Origin: Actinoplanes octamycinicus
GTDB lineage: Bacteria; Actinomycetota; Actinomycetes; Mycobacteriales; Micromonosporaceae
Length of the DNA stretch: 64,000 nucleotides
NCBI RefSeq assembly: GCF_014205225.1
Contig: NZ_JACHNB010000001.1
Coordinates: 4,879,501-4,943,500, forward strand
Direction of reading: 5' to 3'
The translations under genes were made by a program, and so were the position numbers. The notes below the pieces were generated by a model. The model had not been told where the DNA came from. It was given only the letters and a program-made list of their open reading frames with translations, and ran no database searches. Within the stretch, counting starts at the first letter, position 1; every line of letters begins with the position of its first letter. Shown here piece by piece: positions 17,530-25,689 of this stretch.

Positions 17530-19374
17530 GTGACGATGGAGACGTTGGAGTTCCAGGCCGAGGCGCGCCAGCTGCTGCAGCTGATGGTCCACTCGATCTA
17601 TTCGAACAAGGACATCTTCCTGCGTGAGCTGATCTCGAACGCGTCCGACGCGCTGGACAAGCTGCGCCTGGCCAAGCTGCAGGACGGCCTGGAGGCGGAC
17701 ACCTCCGACCTGCACATCGAGATCGAGGCGGACACCGAGGCGCGGACGCTGACCGTCCGGGACAACGGCATCGGGATGACCCGCGAGGAGGTCGTGGCGC
17801 TGATCGGCACGATCGCCAAGTCCGGGACCGCCGATCTGCTGGCCAAGCTCAAGGAGGCGTCCGAGAAGAAGGGCGAGGCCGAGCTGATCGGCCAGTTCGG
17901 CGTCGGGTTCTACTCGACGTTCATGGTCGCCGACAAGGTGACCCTGGTGACCCGCAAGGCCGGCACCGAGGGGCACGGCACCCGCTGGGAGTCGGCGGGC
18001 GAGGGGACCTACACGATCGACGACGCGCCGGACGCGCCGGTCGGTACCACGGTCACCCTGCACCTGCGGCCGAAGGACGAGGAGGACGCGCTCTACGACT
18101 ACGCCGACGAGTGGCGGATCAAGCAGATCGTCAAGCGGTACTCGGACTTCATCTCGTTCCCGATCCGGCTCGGCGACGAGACGCTGAACTCGCAGAAGGC
18201 GCTCTGGGCCCGGCCGCGCAGCGAGGTCACCGACGAGGAGTACCACGAGTTCTACAAGCACATCAGCCACGACTGGACCGACCCGCTCGAGATCATCAAC
18301 ATGAAGGCGGAGGGCACCTTCGAGTACGAAGCACTGCTCTTCATCCCGTCCCGCGCCCCGCACGACCTGTTCCAGCGGGACGCCCGCCGCGGCCTGCAGC
18401 TCTACGTCAAGCGCGTCTTCATCATGGACGACAGCAAGGAGCTGATCCCGGACTACCTGCGCTTCGTCAAGGGCGTGGTGGACGCGGCCGACCTGTCGCT
18501 GAACATCTCCCGGGAGATCCTGCAGCAGGATCGGCACATCCAGATGATCCGCCGCCGGCTGGTCAAGAAGGTCCTGTCCACGATCAAGGACCTGATGACC
18601 AGCAACCCGGAGAAGTACGCGACGTTCTGGCGCGAGTTCGGCCGGGCGGTCAAGGAGGGCCTGCTCAGCGAGCCGGACAACCACAAGCCGATCCTGGAGA
18701 TCGCGTCCTTCGCGACCACCGCGCAGGACGAGCCGACCACCCTCGCCGGTTACGTGGAGCGGATGAAGGAGGGCCAGGAGGAGATCTACTTCCTGACCGG
18801 GGAGAGCCGCGCCCAGGTGGTGAACTCGCCGCACATGGAGGCGTTCGCCGAGCAGGGGTACGAGGTGCTGATCCTCACCGACCCGGTCGACGAGATCTGG
18901 GTCGACGCGGTGCCGGACTTCGACGGCAAGAAGCTGCGCTCGATCGCCCGCGGCTCGGTCGACCTGAAGAAGGACGAGGAGGAGAAGGAGCCGGAGGGCG
19001 ACTTCGGCCCGCTGCTCGGCTTCCTCAAGGAGAAGCTGGACGAGCAGGTCAAGGAGGTGCGCCTGTCGCACCGGCTGACCACCTCGGCCGCCTGCCTGGT
19101 CAGCGACCAGGACGACATCACGCCGGCGCTGGAGAAGATGTATAGGGCGATGGGCCAGGAGGGCCCGCGGGTGAAGCGGATCCTGGAGCTCAACCCGAAC
19201 CACCCGCTGGTCGCCGGGCTCCGGTCGGCGTACGAGCGCGGCGCCGAGGACCCGGCCCTGCCGGAGACCGCCGAGCTGCTGTACGGCACCGCGCTGCTCG
19301 CCGAGGGCGGCGACCTGGAGGACCCGGCCCGCTTCGCGAAGCTGCTGGCCGACCGCCTGGCCCGCACGGTCTGA
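17530..19374 (+). CDS. htpG: Hsp90-family molecular chaperone HtpG
   Basis: A 614-residue ATP-dependent chaperone. The GHKL N-terminal domain shows LRELISNASDALDKLRL, DNGIGMTREE, GTIAKSG and IGQFGVGFYSTFMVADKV. The middle domain carries LFIPSRAPHDLF and SLNISREILQQ, and the C-terminal dimerisation domain follows. The GTG at 17530 sits nine bases after AAGGA; the ATG at 17536 is a close alternative. The acidic stretch KKDEEEKEPEGD is an ordinary middle-domain feature. It is divergent from the galactose oxidase, stands alone, and ends in a strong intrinsic terminator. Confidence 0.97.
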   Translation: MTMETLEFQAEARQLLQLMVHSIYSNKDIFLRELISNASDALDKLRLAKLQDGLEADTSDLHIEIEADTEARTLTVRDNGIGMTREEVVALIGTIAKSGTADLLAKLKEASEKKGEAELIGQFGVGFYSTFMVADKVTLVTRKAGTEGHGTRWESAGEGTYTIDDAPDAPVGTTVTLHLRPKDEEDALYDYADEWRIKQIVKRYSDFISFPIRLGDETLNSQKALWARPRSEVTDEEYHEFYKHISHDWTDPLEIINMKAEGTFEYEALLFIPSRAPHDLFQRDARRGLQLYVKRVFIMDDSKELIPDYLRFVKGVVDAADLSLNISREILQQDRHIQMIRRRLVKKVLSTIKDLMTSNPEKYATFWREFGRAVKEGLLSEPDNHKPILEIASFATTAQDEPTTLAGYVERMKEGQEEIYFLTGESRAQVVNSPHMEAFAEQGYEVLILTDPVDEIWVDAVPDFDGKKLRSIARGSVDLKKDEEEKEPEGDFGPLLGFLKEKLDEQVKEVRLSHRLTTSAACLVSDQDDITPALEKMYRAMGQEGPRVKRILELNPNHPLVAGLRSAYERGAEDPALPETAELLYGTALLAEGGDLEDPARFAKLLADRLARTV

Positions 19375-19433
19375 CCGCCGGCCGCCTCGCGGTCCGTCAC
19401 CCACGGAGCGCGAGGCGGGCGCGGGAACGGAAC

Positions 19434-19468
19434 GGCGCGGCCCCCGCGGGGGCCGCGCCTTCGTTTTT
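19434..19468 (+). terminator. Intrinsic terminator of htpG
   Basis: A perfect 26-bp palindrome (GGCGCGGCCCCCG and its complement, 19434-19459) is followed directly by TTCGTTTTT. It lies 60 bases after the htpG stop. It is the only hairpin with a clear U-tract in the window. Confidence 0.9.
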
Positions 19469-19560
19469 GATCTCCGGAACTACCCGCGGACCGTGCAGGG
19501 TGCGGCGATCGTTCTGGACGCGCCAGCGGCCAGATCGCCGTGCCCGGCCCGCGCTACTTA
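19467..19560 (-). repeat. Intergenic repeat, copy B, left part
   Basis: Inverted and diverged copy of the element at 14310-14432. Reading the minus strand from 19560, TAAGTAGCGCGGGCCGGG is identical for 18 bases, and GGCGATC, GCTGGCGCGTCC, ACGATC and TTCCGGAG blocks follow with the same spacing. It stops abruptly at 19560/19561, where the IS110 element begins, and resumes at 20988. Confidence 0.85.
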
Positions 19561-19788
19561 AAGAGAATTTGGTGTACGACCGCGGCCCGGCCAGGCTTGG
19601 TCGAGGTGATCGGTAGGGTGCTCAGGCCCGCGCTGCCCACTCATATGGCGGGGTGTGGCTCTCTCCCGGCTTGGACCCTGCCGGTCACCGTGGCGCGGAG
19701 TGGCTGAAGAGGGGTTTGCCCAGCTGTAAGTAGCGTTGCCCTCCCGCTGGTGTGGTTCTGCCGCGACGACGGGAAGGTCAACGGGTAC
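19561..19788 (+). ncRNA. Candidate bridge RNA region of the IS110 element
   Basis: In characterised IS110 elements (for example IS621) the non-coding end upstream of the recombinase is transcribed into a bridge RNA. Its two loops pair with target and donor DNA. Here the 228 bp between the left boundary and the ATG have no gene and several GC-rich self-complementary stretches. The exact ends and loops cannot be drawn reliably by eye; the call rests on family knowledge and position. Confidence 0.5.
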
Positions 19789-20967
19789 ATGGGTCAGCTG
19801 ATCATTGGAGTCGATCCGCACAAGCGGTCCGCGACGATCGAGATCATCAACGAGCGTGAACAGGTGCTGGCCCGTGGCAGGTACGGCACCGACACCGGTG
19901 GCTACCAGCAGATGCTCGCCGCCGGCCGCCGTCACGCCGGCCGGGTGTGGGCGGTCGAGGGCTGTAACGGCATCGGCCGGCACCTGGCCCAGCGGCTGGT
20001 CGCCGACGGCGAAACCGTGCTGGACGTCCCGGCGAAACTCGCCGCGAAAGCCCGCAACTTTGACACCGGGCACGGCCGTAAAACCGACGGTCACGACGCG
20101 CACCACATCGCGGTGACCGCCCTGCGCACCCCGGGCCTGCGCCGCGTTCACGCCGACGGCGCCACCGTCGCGCTGCGGCTGCTGGCCGACCGCCGCGACC
20201 AGCTCGGCGCCACCCGCACCGAGACCATCAACCGGCTGCACCAGCTACTGCTCGAACTGATCCCCGGCGGCGCGAAGAAGAACCTGACCACCGACCAGGC
20301 CCGCACCCTGCTCGAACGCGTCAGCGTCCCGGCCGGCGACATCGTCACCGCCACCCGCTATCAGCTGGCCGGCGACCTGGCCGACGAGCTCACCACCCTG
20401 GACACCAAGATCAAAGCAGCCAACCGGCAGCTGAAGACCGTGCTGGCCGCCACCGGCACCCAGCTGACCAGCCTCAACGGCATCGGCCCCTCCGGCGCCG
20501 CCCGCCTGCTCGGCGACATCGGCGACATCAGCCGCTTCCCGACCCGCGGGCACTTCGCCACCTGGAACGGCACCGCCCCCATCGACGTGTCCTCCGGCGA
20601 CAACCATCATCACCGGCTCAACCGGGCCGGGAACCGGCGCATCAACCGGGTCCTGCACATCATGGCCATCACCCAGCTCCGCTTCGACACCCCCGGCCGC
20701 GCCTACTACCAGCGCAAACGCGCCGAAGGCAAAACCGCGATGGAAGCCATGCGAGCGTTGAAACGACGCCTGTCCGACACCGTCTACCGCCAAATGATCA
20801 AAGACGACCACACGGCACAACAGACAGCGACGGGTCCGGGAGGACACACGGGGGCGACTCTGAACTCCAGCGCGGCCGACCCAAACCCCAAGATCGACAC
20901 TTCGGAAAAGTCACAACCCGGACCCGCCAACCACCACCCTAAAACACCCCTCACACCAACCCCTTGA
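19789..20967 (+). CDS. IS110-family RNA-guided recombinase/transposase
   Basis: A 392-residue protein with an N-terminal RuvC-like DEDD domain: D in IIGVDPHKRS, E in WAVEGCNGIG, and the Asp pair in KTDGHDAHHIA. A coiled-coil region (about 185-230) and the C-terminal Tnp_IS116/IS110/IS902 domain follow, with TSLNGIGPSGAARLLGDIG, FATWNGTAPIDVSSGD (conserved serine region) and RAGNRRINRVLH. The frame is intact and of full family length, so the element may be active. The ATG at 19789 was preferred to the GTG at 19750 because the family N-terminus starts close to the first catalytic Asp. Confidence 0.95.
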   Translation: MGQLIIGVDPHKRSATIEIINEREQVLARGRYGTDTGGYQQMLAAGRRHAGRVWAVEGCNGIGRHLAQRLVADGETVLDVPAKLAAKARNFDTGHGRKTDGHDAHHIAVTALRTPGLRRVHADGATVALRLLADRRDQLGATRTETINRLHQLLLELIPGGAKKNLTTDQARTLLERVSVPAGDIVTATRYQLAGDLADELTTLDTKIKAANRQLKTVLAATGTQLTSLNGIGPSGAARLLGDIGDISRFPTRGHFATWNGTAPIDVSSGDNHHHRLNRAGNRRINRVLHIMAITQLRFDTPGRAYYQRKRAEGKTAMEAMRALKRRLSDTVYRQMIKDDHTAQQTATGPGGHTGATLNSSAADPNPKIDTSEKSQPGPANHHPKTPLTPTP

Positions 20968-20987
20968 CAGAGGGGTGCCGGGAGCAT

Positions 20988-21014
20988 GCGATCCGCACCC
21001 CGGCGGACCTGCGT
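20988..21014 (-). repeat. Intergenic repeat, copy B, right part
   Basis: These 27 bases (minus-strand reading ACGCAGG to GGATCGC) match 14310-14336 of copy A at 24 of 27 positions. They are the continuation of copy B beyond the IS110 element. Joined to 19560, they reconstruct the uninterrupted CGCTACTTAGCGATCC site. Confidence 0.85.
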
Positions 21015-21039
21015 AAATATGGATCTTGATCTTCAGGGG

Positions 21040-21198
21040 TCAGCCGTTCGCCAGCTCGACGAAGAACGTGCCGATGTTGGTGAAGATGTTGGTGATCCCG
21101 TCCCAGATGCTGCGGGCCACGTCGGCGGCCGGTCCGGGGCTCGTGCCGATCCAGAAGACCAGCAGGAACAGCAGGACCCAGCCGAGCACCTTCTTCAT
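21040..21198 (-). CDS. Small single-pass membrane protein
   Basis: A 52-residue protein: basic start MKKVLGW, one hydrophobic helix (VLLFLLVFWIGTSPG), then an amphipathic segment DVARSIWDGITNIFTNIGTFFVELANG. The ATG is preceded by GGGGATT. The pattern matches a small protein I recall as common in related actinobacteria, with no known function. The first part of its frame extends upstream but lacks a better start. Confidence 0.7.
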   Translation of the reverse strand: MKKVLGWVLLFLLVFWIGTSPGPAADVARSIWDGITNIFTNIGTFFVELANG

Positions 21199-21329
21199 GG
21201 CAATCCCCACCCCCACATCGCCATCCAAGATCTTCACACAACCAGGGAGAACTGTAGGGAAGACGCGCCAGCCTGAGAGGACTCTGAGGAAACTGGAAGT
21301 GACTAGATTTTGAGAGTTACTGTCATTTC

Positions 21330-22841
21330 ATGGCTACTTCCCAGGCGCGCTGGTTCGCGCTCGCCGCACTCTGCTTCTGCACGCTGGCCGTCGGTCTCGA
21401 CGGCACGGTGCTGAGCGTCGCGCTGCCGACCCTGGCCCGCGACCTCGGCGCCTCCACCGGTGACCTGCAGTGGTTCACCAACTCCTACCTGCTGGTGCTG
21501 GCCGCCGCGCTGCTGCCGGCCGGGATGCTCGGCGACCGGTACGGCCGCAAGCGCTTCCTGCTCGGCGCCCTGGCGCTGTTCGGCGCCGCCTCGGCCTGGT
21601 GCGCCTACGCCACCACCAGCGGCCAGCTGATCACCGCCCGCGCGGTGCTCGGCCTCTCCTCGGCGGTGATCATGGCGCTGATCGGCGCGGTGCTGACCGT
21701 GGTCTTCGACGAGAAGGACCGCCCGCGCGCGCTGACCATCTGGATCACCGCGAACGCGCTCGGCATCCCGCTCGGCCCGCTGCTCGGCGGCTGGCTGCTG
21801 GACCACTTCTGGTGGGGCTCGGTCTTCCTGATCAACCTGCCGATCGTGGTGTTCGGCCTGCTGGCCATCGTCGCCTGGGTGCCCGAGTCGCACGGCGACC
21901 GGCGCCGCCGCCTCGACCTGCCGGGCGTGCTGCTCTCCGCGGCCGGGCTGGTCGGCCTCACCTACGGCATCATCGAGGCCGGCGAACGCAGCGTGACCGA
22001 CCCGGGCGCGCTCGTTCCGATCGCCGGCGGCCTGCTCGCCCTGCTGCTCCTGGTCCGGTGGCAGCGCCGGGCCGCCGCCCCGCTGATCGACCTCGACCTG
22101 TTCCGCTCCCGGGGCTTCACCGGCGGGGTGGTGCTCGCCACGGTCGCCAGCTTCTCCTTCTTCGGGCTGCTCTTCGCGCTGCCGCAGCTGTTCCAGGCGG
22201 TCGGCGGCGAGGACTCGTTCGGCTCCGGCCTGCGCCTGCTCCCGGTGATCGGTGGCCTGCTGGTCGGCGCCCGGCTCGCCGACAAGCTGGTCGCCCGGTG
22301 CGGGGCCCGGCTGGTGATCGGCGCCGGGCTGGCCCTGATCGCCGGCGCGCTGCTGGCCGGCTCCCGGACCGGCGTGGACACCGGCTACGGCTACGTCGCC
22401 GCCTGGATCACGGTGGCCGGCATCGGGCTCGGCTTCACCCTGCCGCCCGCGATGAACGCGGCGCTCGGCGCGCTCACCCCGGAACGCAGCGGCGTCGGCA
22501 ACGGTCTGATCCAGGCGATGCGCCAGGTCGGCAGCGCGATCGGGGTGGCCGTGCTGGGCACCGTGCTGAACGCCGGCTACCGCGACCGGGTCGGCGCCGC
22601 CGGGCTGCCGGCCGCCGCCCGGGACAACGCCGCCTCCGGGGTCGCGGTCGCCCAGCGGTCCGGCGACCCCGGGCTGCTCGACACGGTGCGGCACGCGTTC
22701 ACCCACGGCATGGACGCCGCGCTGGTCACCACCGGGGCGGTCGCCGCGGCCGGGGTGCTGCTGGTGCTGATCCTGCCCCGGCACACCCGCCGCCCGGCCG
22801 GCGATCCCGAGCAGCCGGTGCTGGCAGAATCGGGGGTATGA
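21330..22841 (+). CDS. MFS drug transporter, DHA2 (14-TM) family
   Basis: A 503-residue membrane antiporter with about 14 hydrophobic helices. Family motifs are present: motif D1-like LDGTVLSVALPTLARDL near TM1, and motif A GDRYGRKRFLL after TM2. Members export lipophilic drugs or cationic compounds in exchange for protons. The stop overlaps the start of the downstream TetR gene (ATGA), giving a pump-regulator operon. The substrate is unknown. Confidence 0.92.
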   Translation: MATSQARWFALAALCFCTLAVGLDGTVLSVALPTLARDLGASTGDLQWFTNSYLLVLAAALLPAGMLGDRYGRKRFLLGALALFGAASAWCAYATTSGQLITARAVLGLSSAVIMALIGAVLTVVFDEKDRPRALTIWITANALGIPLGPLLGGWLLDHFWWGSVFLINLPIVVFGLLAIVAWVPESHGDRRRRLDLPGVLLSAAGLVGLTYGIIEAGERSVTDPGALVPIAGGLLALLLLVRWQRRAAAPLIDLDLFRSRGFTGGVVLATVASFSFFGLLFALPQLFQAVGGEDSFGSGLRLLPVIGGLLVGARLADKLVARCGARLVIGAGLALIAGALLAGSRTGVDTGYGYVAAWITVAGIGLGFTLPPAMNAALGALTPERSGVGNGLIQAMRQVGSAIGVAVLGTVLNAGYRDRVGAAGLPAAARDNAASGVAVAQRSGDPGLLDTVRHAFTHGMDAALVTTGAVAAAGVLLVLILPRHTRRPAGDPEQPVLAESGV

Positions 22842-23440
22842 CAGCCACCCCGAGCCTGCGCGAACGCAAGAAGGCGAAGACCCGGGCCGCGATCCGCGAG
22901 CACGCGATACGGCTGTTCGAGGAGCAGGGGTTCGCGTCGACCACCGTGGACCAGATCGCGGAGGCGGCCGAGGTCTCGCCGAGCACGTTCTTCCGGTACT
23001 TCCCGGCCAAGGAAGACGTCATCCTGACCGACGACTACGACCCGATGCTGGTCGCCGCGGTCCGCGCCCAGCCGCCCGAGGTGCCGCCGATCGAGGCGGT
23101 CCGGCGCGGCATGCGCGAGGTCTTCGCCGGCCTCACCGCCGAGGCGCTGGAGAGCGAGCGCCGCCGGCAGCGACTCCTCTCCGAGGTGCCGGAGCTGCGG
23201 GCCCGGGCGATGAGCCAGATCGCCGAAGCGCTCGAGTTGCTCGCCGACGTGGTCGGCGAGCGGTGCGGGCTGCCGGCCGACGACCTGCGGGTCCGGACGA
23301 TGAGCGGCGCCATCGCCGGCGTGGTGCTGGCCATGGTGCCGCCGGGCCGGATGGCCGGCCAGGCCACCATCGACGACGTCGACTTCGACCGCATGATCGA
23401 CGCGCTCGACCTGCTTCAGCGAGGTCTTCCGATCAGCTGA
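22838..23440 (+). CDS. TetR-family regulator (MFS operon)
   Basis: A 200-residue regulator. The N-terminal HTH is clear: RAAIREHAIRLFEEQGF, then TTVDQIAEAAEVSPSTFFRYF with the TetR FRYFPAKED ending. The C-terminal ligand-binding domain resembles the MftR/TetR_C_23 type. It is translationally coupled to the efflux pump upstream. It probably represses the pair, though no palindrome is obvious in the short region before the pump gene. Its 3' end overlaps the convergent TetR gene by 8 bp. Confidence 0.9.
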   Translation: MTATPSLRERKKAKTRAAIREHAIRLFEEQGFASTTVDQIAEAAEVSPSTFFRYFPAKEDVILTDDYDPMLVAAVRAQPPEVPPIEAVRRGMREVFAGLTAEALESERRRQRLLSEVPELRARAMSQIAEALELLADVVGERCGLPADDLRVRTMSGAIAGVVLAMVPPGRMAGQATIDDVDFDRMIDALDLLQRGLPIS

Positions 23441-24038
23441 GAGCCGCTCGTGCCTCCGTCAGGATCCGCTCGGAGAGACCGGTTCCCGCGGTCGCCCGGG
23501 CCAGGATCAGCGCGCCGACCATGGTGCTGACCGCGGCCAGATCCGCTTCGCCGTCCGTGCCGAGCAGCCGGGCGTAGGCCTCGACCCCCGCGGCGTAGGC
23601 GTGCCGGGCCGCCTCGCCCCCCGCTGCGCGGGCGACATCGCCCGCGAATCCGGCAGTCGGGCAGCCCACGGCCGGCTCATCCCGATGTCCGATCGAGAGG
23701 TACGCGTCCAGCAGCGCCCGCCGCTCCGCGTCGTCCAGCCCGTCCCGTGCCTCCGCCGCTCCCGCGCTCCGCGGCCCGGCGTCGCTCTCGTCACGTCCGC
23801 TCCCGAGGCCGGCCGTGAGCCGGGCCGCCTGCTCCGCGAAGGCATACCCGATCGCCTCGGTGACCAGCGCGTCCTTGGACTCGAACTGCTTGTAGAACCC
23901 GCCGTGGGTGAGCCCCGCCGCGGCGCTGATGTCCGCGACGCTCACCCCCGCGATGCCCCGCTCCCGGAACAGCCCGGCCGCCGTCGCGACGATCCGCTCC
24001 CGGTTCTCCCTGGCCTGCGCCTGCGATACCCGTCCCAT
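23433..24038 (-). CDS. TetR-family regulator (SDR gene)
   Basis: A 201-residue regulator with the HTH NRERIVATAAGLFRERGIAGVSVADISAAAGLTHGGFYKQF. The GGFYKQFESKDAL form is typical of TetR proteins that govern adjacent oxidoreductases. A cysteine lies in the ligand domain (AVGCPTAGF). It is divergent from the SDR gene, and the 72-bp shared interval carries two palindromic operators, so it very likely autoregulates and represses the SDR gene. Confidence 0.92.
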   Translation of the reverse strand: MGRVSQAQARENRERIVATAAGLFRERGIAGVSVADISAAAGLTHGGFYKQFESKDALVTEAIGYAFAEQAARLTAGLGSGRDESDAGPRSAGAAEARDGLDDAERRALLDAYLSIGHRDEPAVGCPTAGFAGDVARAAGGEAARHAYAAGVEAYARLLGTDGEADLAAVSTMVGALILARATAGTGLSERILTEARAALS

Positions 24039-24049
24039 GCCCTCAACTA

Positions 24050-24105
24050 TAGATTACGTGTGTCATCTATTACCTTGCCGCCGTTAGATTATGCTCGTAA
24101 TCTAA
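24050..24105. promoter_or_regulatory. Twin palindromic operator between tetR and SDR
   Basis: Two related inverted repeats: TAGATTAC-N4-GTCATCTA (24050-24069) and the perfect TTAGATTA-N6-TAATCTAA (24084-24105). Both lie in the shared promoter of the divergent pair, the second ending six bases before the SDR ATG. They are the evident TetR target. The region is strikingly AT-rich compared with its surroundings. Confidence 0.8.
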
Positions 24106-24110
24106 ACCGC

Positions 24111-24791
24111 ATGGAACTCACCACCGCCACCGCTGTCGTCACCGGCGCCAACCGCGGCTTCGGGCGCCACCTCGCCGCCCAGCTGCTCGAGCGCGGCGCC
24201 AAGGTCTACGCCGCGGCCCGCCGCCCGGAGTCGATCGACCTGCCCGGCGCCATCCCGCTGCGCCTCGACGTCACCGACCCGGTCTCGGTCGCCGAAGCCG
24301 CCGCGACCGCCGCCGACGCCACCCTGCTGATCAACAACGCCGGCGTCGCCACCGGCCAGCCGTTGCTCGGCGGCGACCTCGACCTGATCCGAGCCGAGCT
24401 GGAGACCAACTTCTTCGGTACGCTCGCCGCCACCCGCGCCTTCGCCCCGGTGATCGAGGCCAACGGCGGGGGAGCGGTGCTGAACGTCCTCTCCGTACTG
24501 TCCTGGCTGCACCCGGCCGCCTACGGCTCCTACTCCGCGGGCAAGGCCGCCGCCTGGGCGCTCACCAACGCCACCCGTGAACAGCTGGCCCCGCGCGGCA
24601 TCACGGTGACCGGCCTGCACGTCGCCTACATGGACACCGACATGGCCGCCGACATCCCCGCCGACCGCAAGACCGACCCGGCCGTGGTGGCCAAGCTGGC
24701 CCTGGACGCCGTGGAGGCCGGCGCCCCGGAGGTCCTCGGCGACGACCTCACCCGCACGGTCAAGGCGACCCTCGCCACGACGCCCGCCTGA
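24111..24791 (+). CDS. Short-chain dehydrogenase/reductase
   Basis: A 226-residue SDR with the NAD(P) motif TGANRGFG (TGxxxGxG type), NNAG in LLINNAGVATG, and a catalytic Ser near LSVLSWL followed by YGSYSAGK (YxxxK). Length is typical of classical SDRs. No ribosome binding site stands out; the start lies just beyond the palindromic operator, so regulation by the divergent TetR protein is likely. The substrate is unknown. Confidence 0.92.
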   Translation: MELTTATAVVTGANRGFGRHLAAQLLERGAKVYAAARRPESIDLPGAIPLRLDVTDPVSVAEAAATAADATLLINNAGVATGQPLLGGDLDLIRAELETNFFGTLAATRAFAPVIEANGGGAVLNVLSVLSWLHPAAYGSYSAGKAAAWALTNATREQLAPRGITVTGLHVAYMDTDMAADIPADRKTDPAVVAKLALDAVEAGAPEVLGDDLTRTVKATLATTPA

Positions 24792-24890
24792 CCGCGGACC
24801 GGATCCTCCAAGCGCCTCCCACGCCCGATCGTCGGTCCACACCCGCGAAGCGCGCCGTGGTCCAGGCCGCAGCGCGCCTCCCGCCGGTCC

Positions 24891-24943
24891 GGCTGGGCCT
24901 CAGGGGTGTTTCGGCCGCTCCGAGGCACCCGTCAGGCCCAGCC
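24891..24943. terminator. Bidirectional hairpin between SDR and azoreductase genes
   Basis: GGCTGGGCCT (24891-24900) pairs with AGGCCCAGCC (24934-24943), and an inner GGGTG/CACCC pairing extends the stem. It sits between two convergent genes. There is no T-run, which is common in high-GC actinobacteria. Confidence 0.6.
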
Positions 24944-24964
24944 GGTGACCGCGACCGGCGGAGG

Positions 24965-25597
24965 TCAGGGCTGGAGGAAGAGTTTGGCCCGCTCGCGCGC
25001 CTCCGCGTGGGCCAGCGTGCGGGCCGTGGCGGCGTCGGCGGTGGCCAGGTTCGGGCGGAAGTGGATCTCGGCCTGGTCGTGGACGCCGGCCCAGCGGAGC
25101 CAGTCGGCGAAGTAGGTGGCCTGGAAGTCGCTGCCGAAGGCCGGCGGGCGGTCCGGGCCGTAGACGGCGCTGGTGTAGACGACCGCCGCCTTCTTGCCCC
25201 GCAGCAGACCGGTGTAGCCGTCCGCCGGGTCGAAGCCGAAGACCAGGCCGGGCTGGCTGACCACGTCGATGAACTGCTTGAGGATGTAGGGCACGCCGGC
25301 GTTCCACATCGGGACGCTGAACAGGTAGCGGTCGGCGGCGTCGAAACGGTGGAAGGCGGCGATCGCGGCGGCCCAGGCGTCGGCGGCCGGGCCGGTGGGC
25401 TCCTCGCCGGCGAAGACCGCCATCTTCGCGGCGGCGGCGTCCGGGCCGAAGGCCGGCAGCGTGCCGTCCCACAGGTTCCACTCCTCGACCTCCAGGCCCG
25501 GCTGGGCCTCCCGGGCCGCGGTCAGGAAGGTGTCGGCGAGGGCGAGCGACTCGGACCGCTCGCCGCGCGGGGAGGCGGCGATGTGCAGCAGTTTCAC
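24965..25597 (-). CDS. FMN-dependent NADH:quinone reductase / azoreductase (AzoR family)
   Basis: A 210-residue flavodoxin-fold oxidoreductase. It opens with MKLLHIAASPRGERSESLALAD (phosphate-binding loop for FMN) and contains the signature FSVPMWNAGVPYILKQFID, close to the AzoR MYNF-type segment. Such enzymes reduce quinones or azo compounds with two electrons from NAD(P)H and serve in electrophile detoxification. It is divergent from a MarR-family gene; the interval carries two identical palindromes, giving a quinone-responsive regulator/target pair by analogy. Confidence 0.9.
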   Translation of the reverse strand: MKLLHIAASPRGERSESLALADTFLTAAREAQPGLEVEEWNLWDGTLPAFGPDAAAAKMAVFAGEEPTGPAADAWAAAIAAFHRFDAADRYLFSVPMWNAGVPYILKQFIDVVSQPGLVFGFDPADGYTGLLRGKKAAVVYTSAVYGPDRPPAFGSDFQATYFADWLRWAGVHDQAEIHFRPNLATADAATARTLAHAEARERAKLFLQP

Positions 25598-25622
25598 GGT
25601 GACTCCTTCAATCGCGATGGAA

Positions 25623-25667
25623 GTGCGTGCGCACGCACATTTCTACGCCCAGTGCGTGCGCACGCAC
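25623..25667. promoter_or_regulatory. Duplicated 16-bp palindromic operator for the MarR regulator
   Basis: GTGCGTGCGCACGCAC occurs twice, at 25623-25638 and 25652-25667, 29 bp apart centre to centre. Both copies are perfect palindromes. They lie between the divergent azoreductase and MarR genes, 25 bp from the former start and 22 bp from the latter. Binding by the MarR protein is the obvious inference. Confidence 0.85.
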
Positions 25668-25689
25668 AAGTTTTCGGTACGCTGAGGTG

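Larger units (their letters stand above)
19561..20987 (+). mobile_element. IS110-family insertion sequence (1427 bp)
   Basis: Boundaries come from comparison with the uninterrupted repeat copy A: the sequence matches it up to 19560 (CGCTACTTA) and again from 20988 (GCGATCCGC). The element therefore runs from AAGAGAATTT to GGGAGCAT. There are no terminal inverted repeats and no target duplication, as expected for IS110 elements. It holds one full-length transposase, about 228 bp of non-coding left end and only 20 bp after the stop. The long left non-coding end places it in the IS110 rather than IS1111 subgroup. Confidence 0.88.

Noticed and set aside
17488..19404. 638-codon minus-strand frame across htpG
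   Set aside because: Shadow of htpG; composition (LDQRVGQ-type repeats) is not protein-like.
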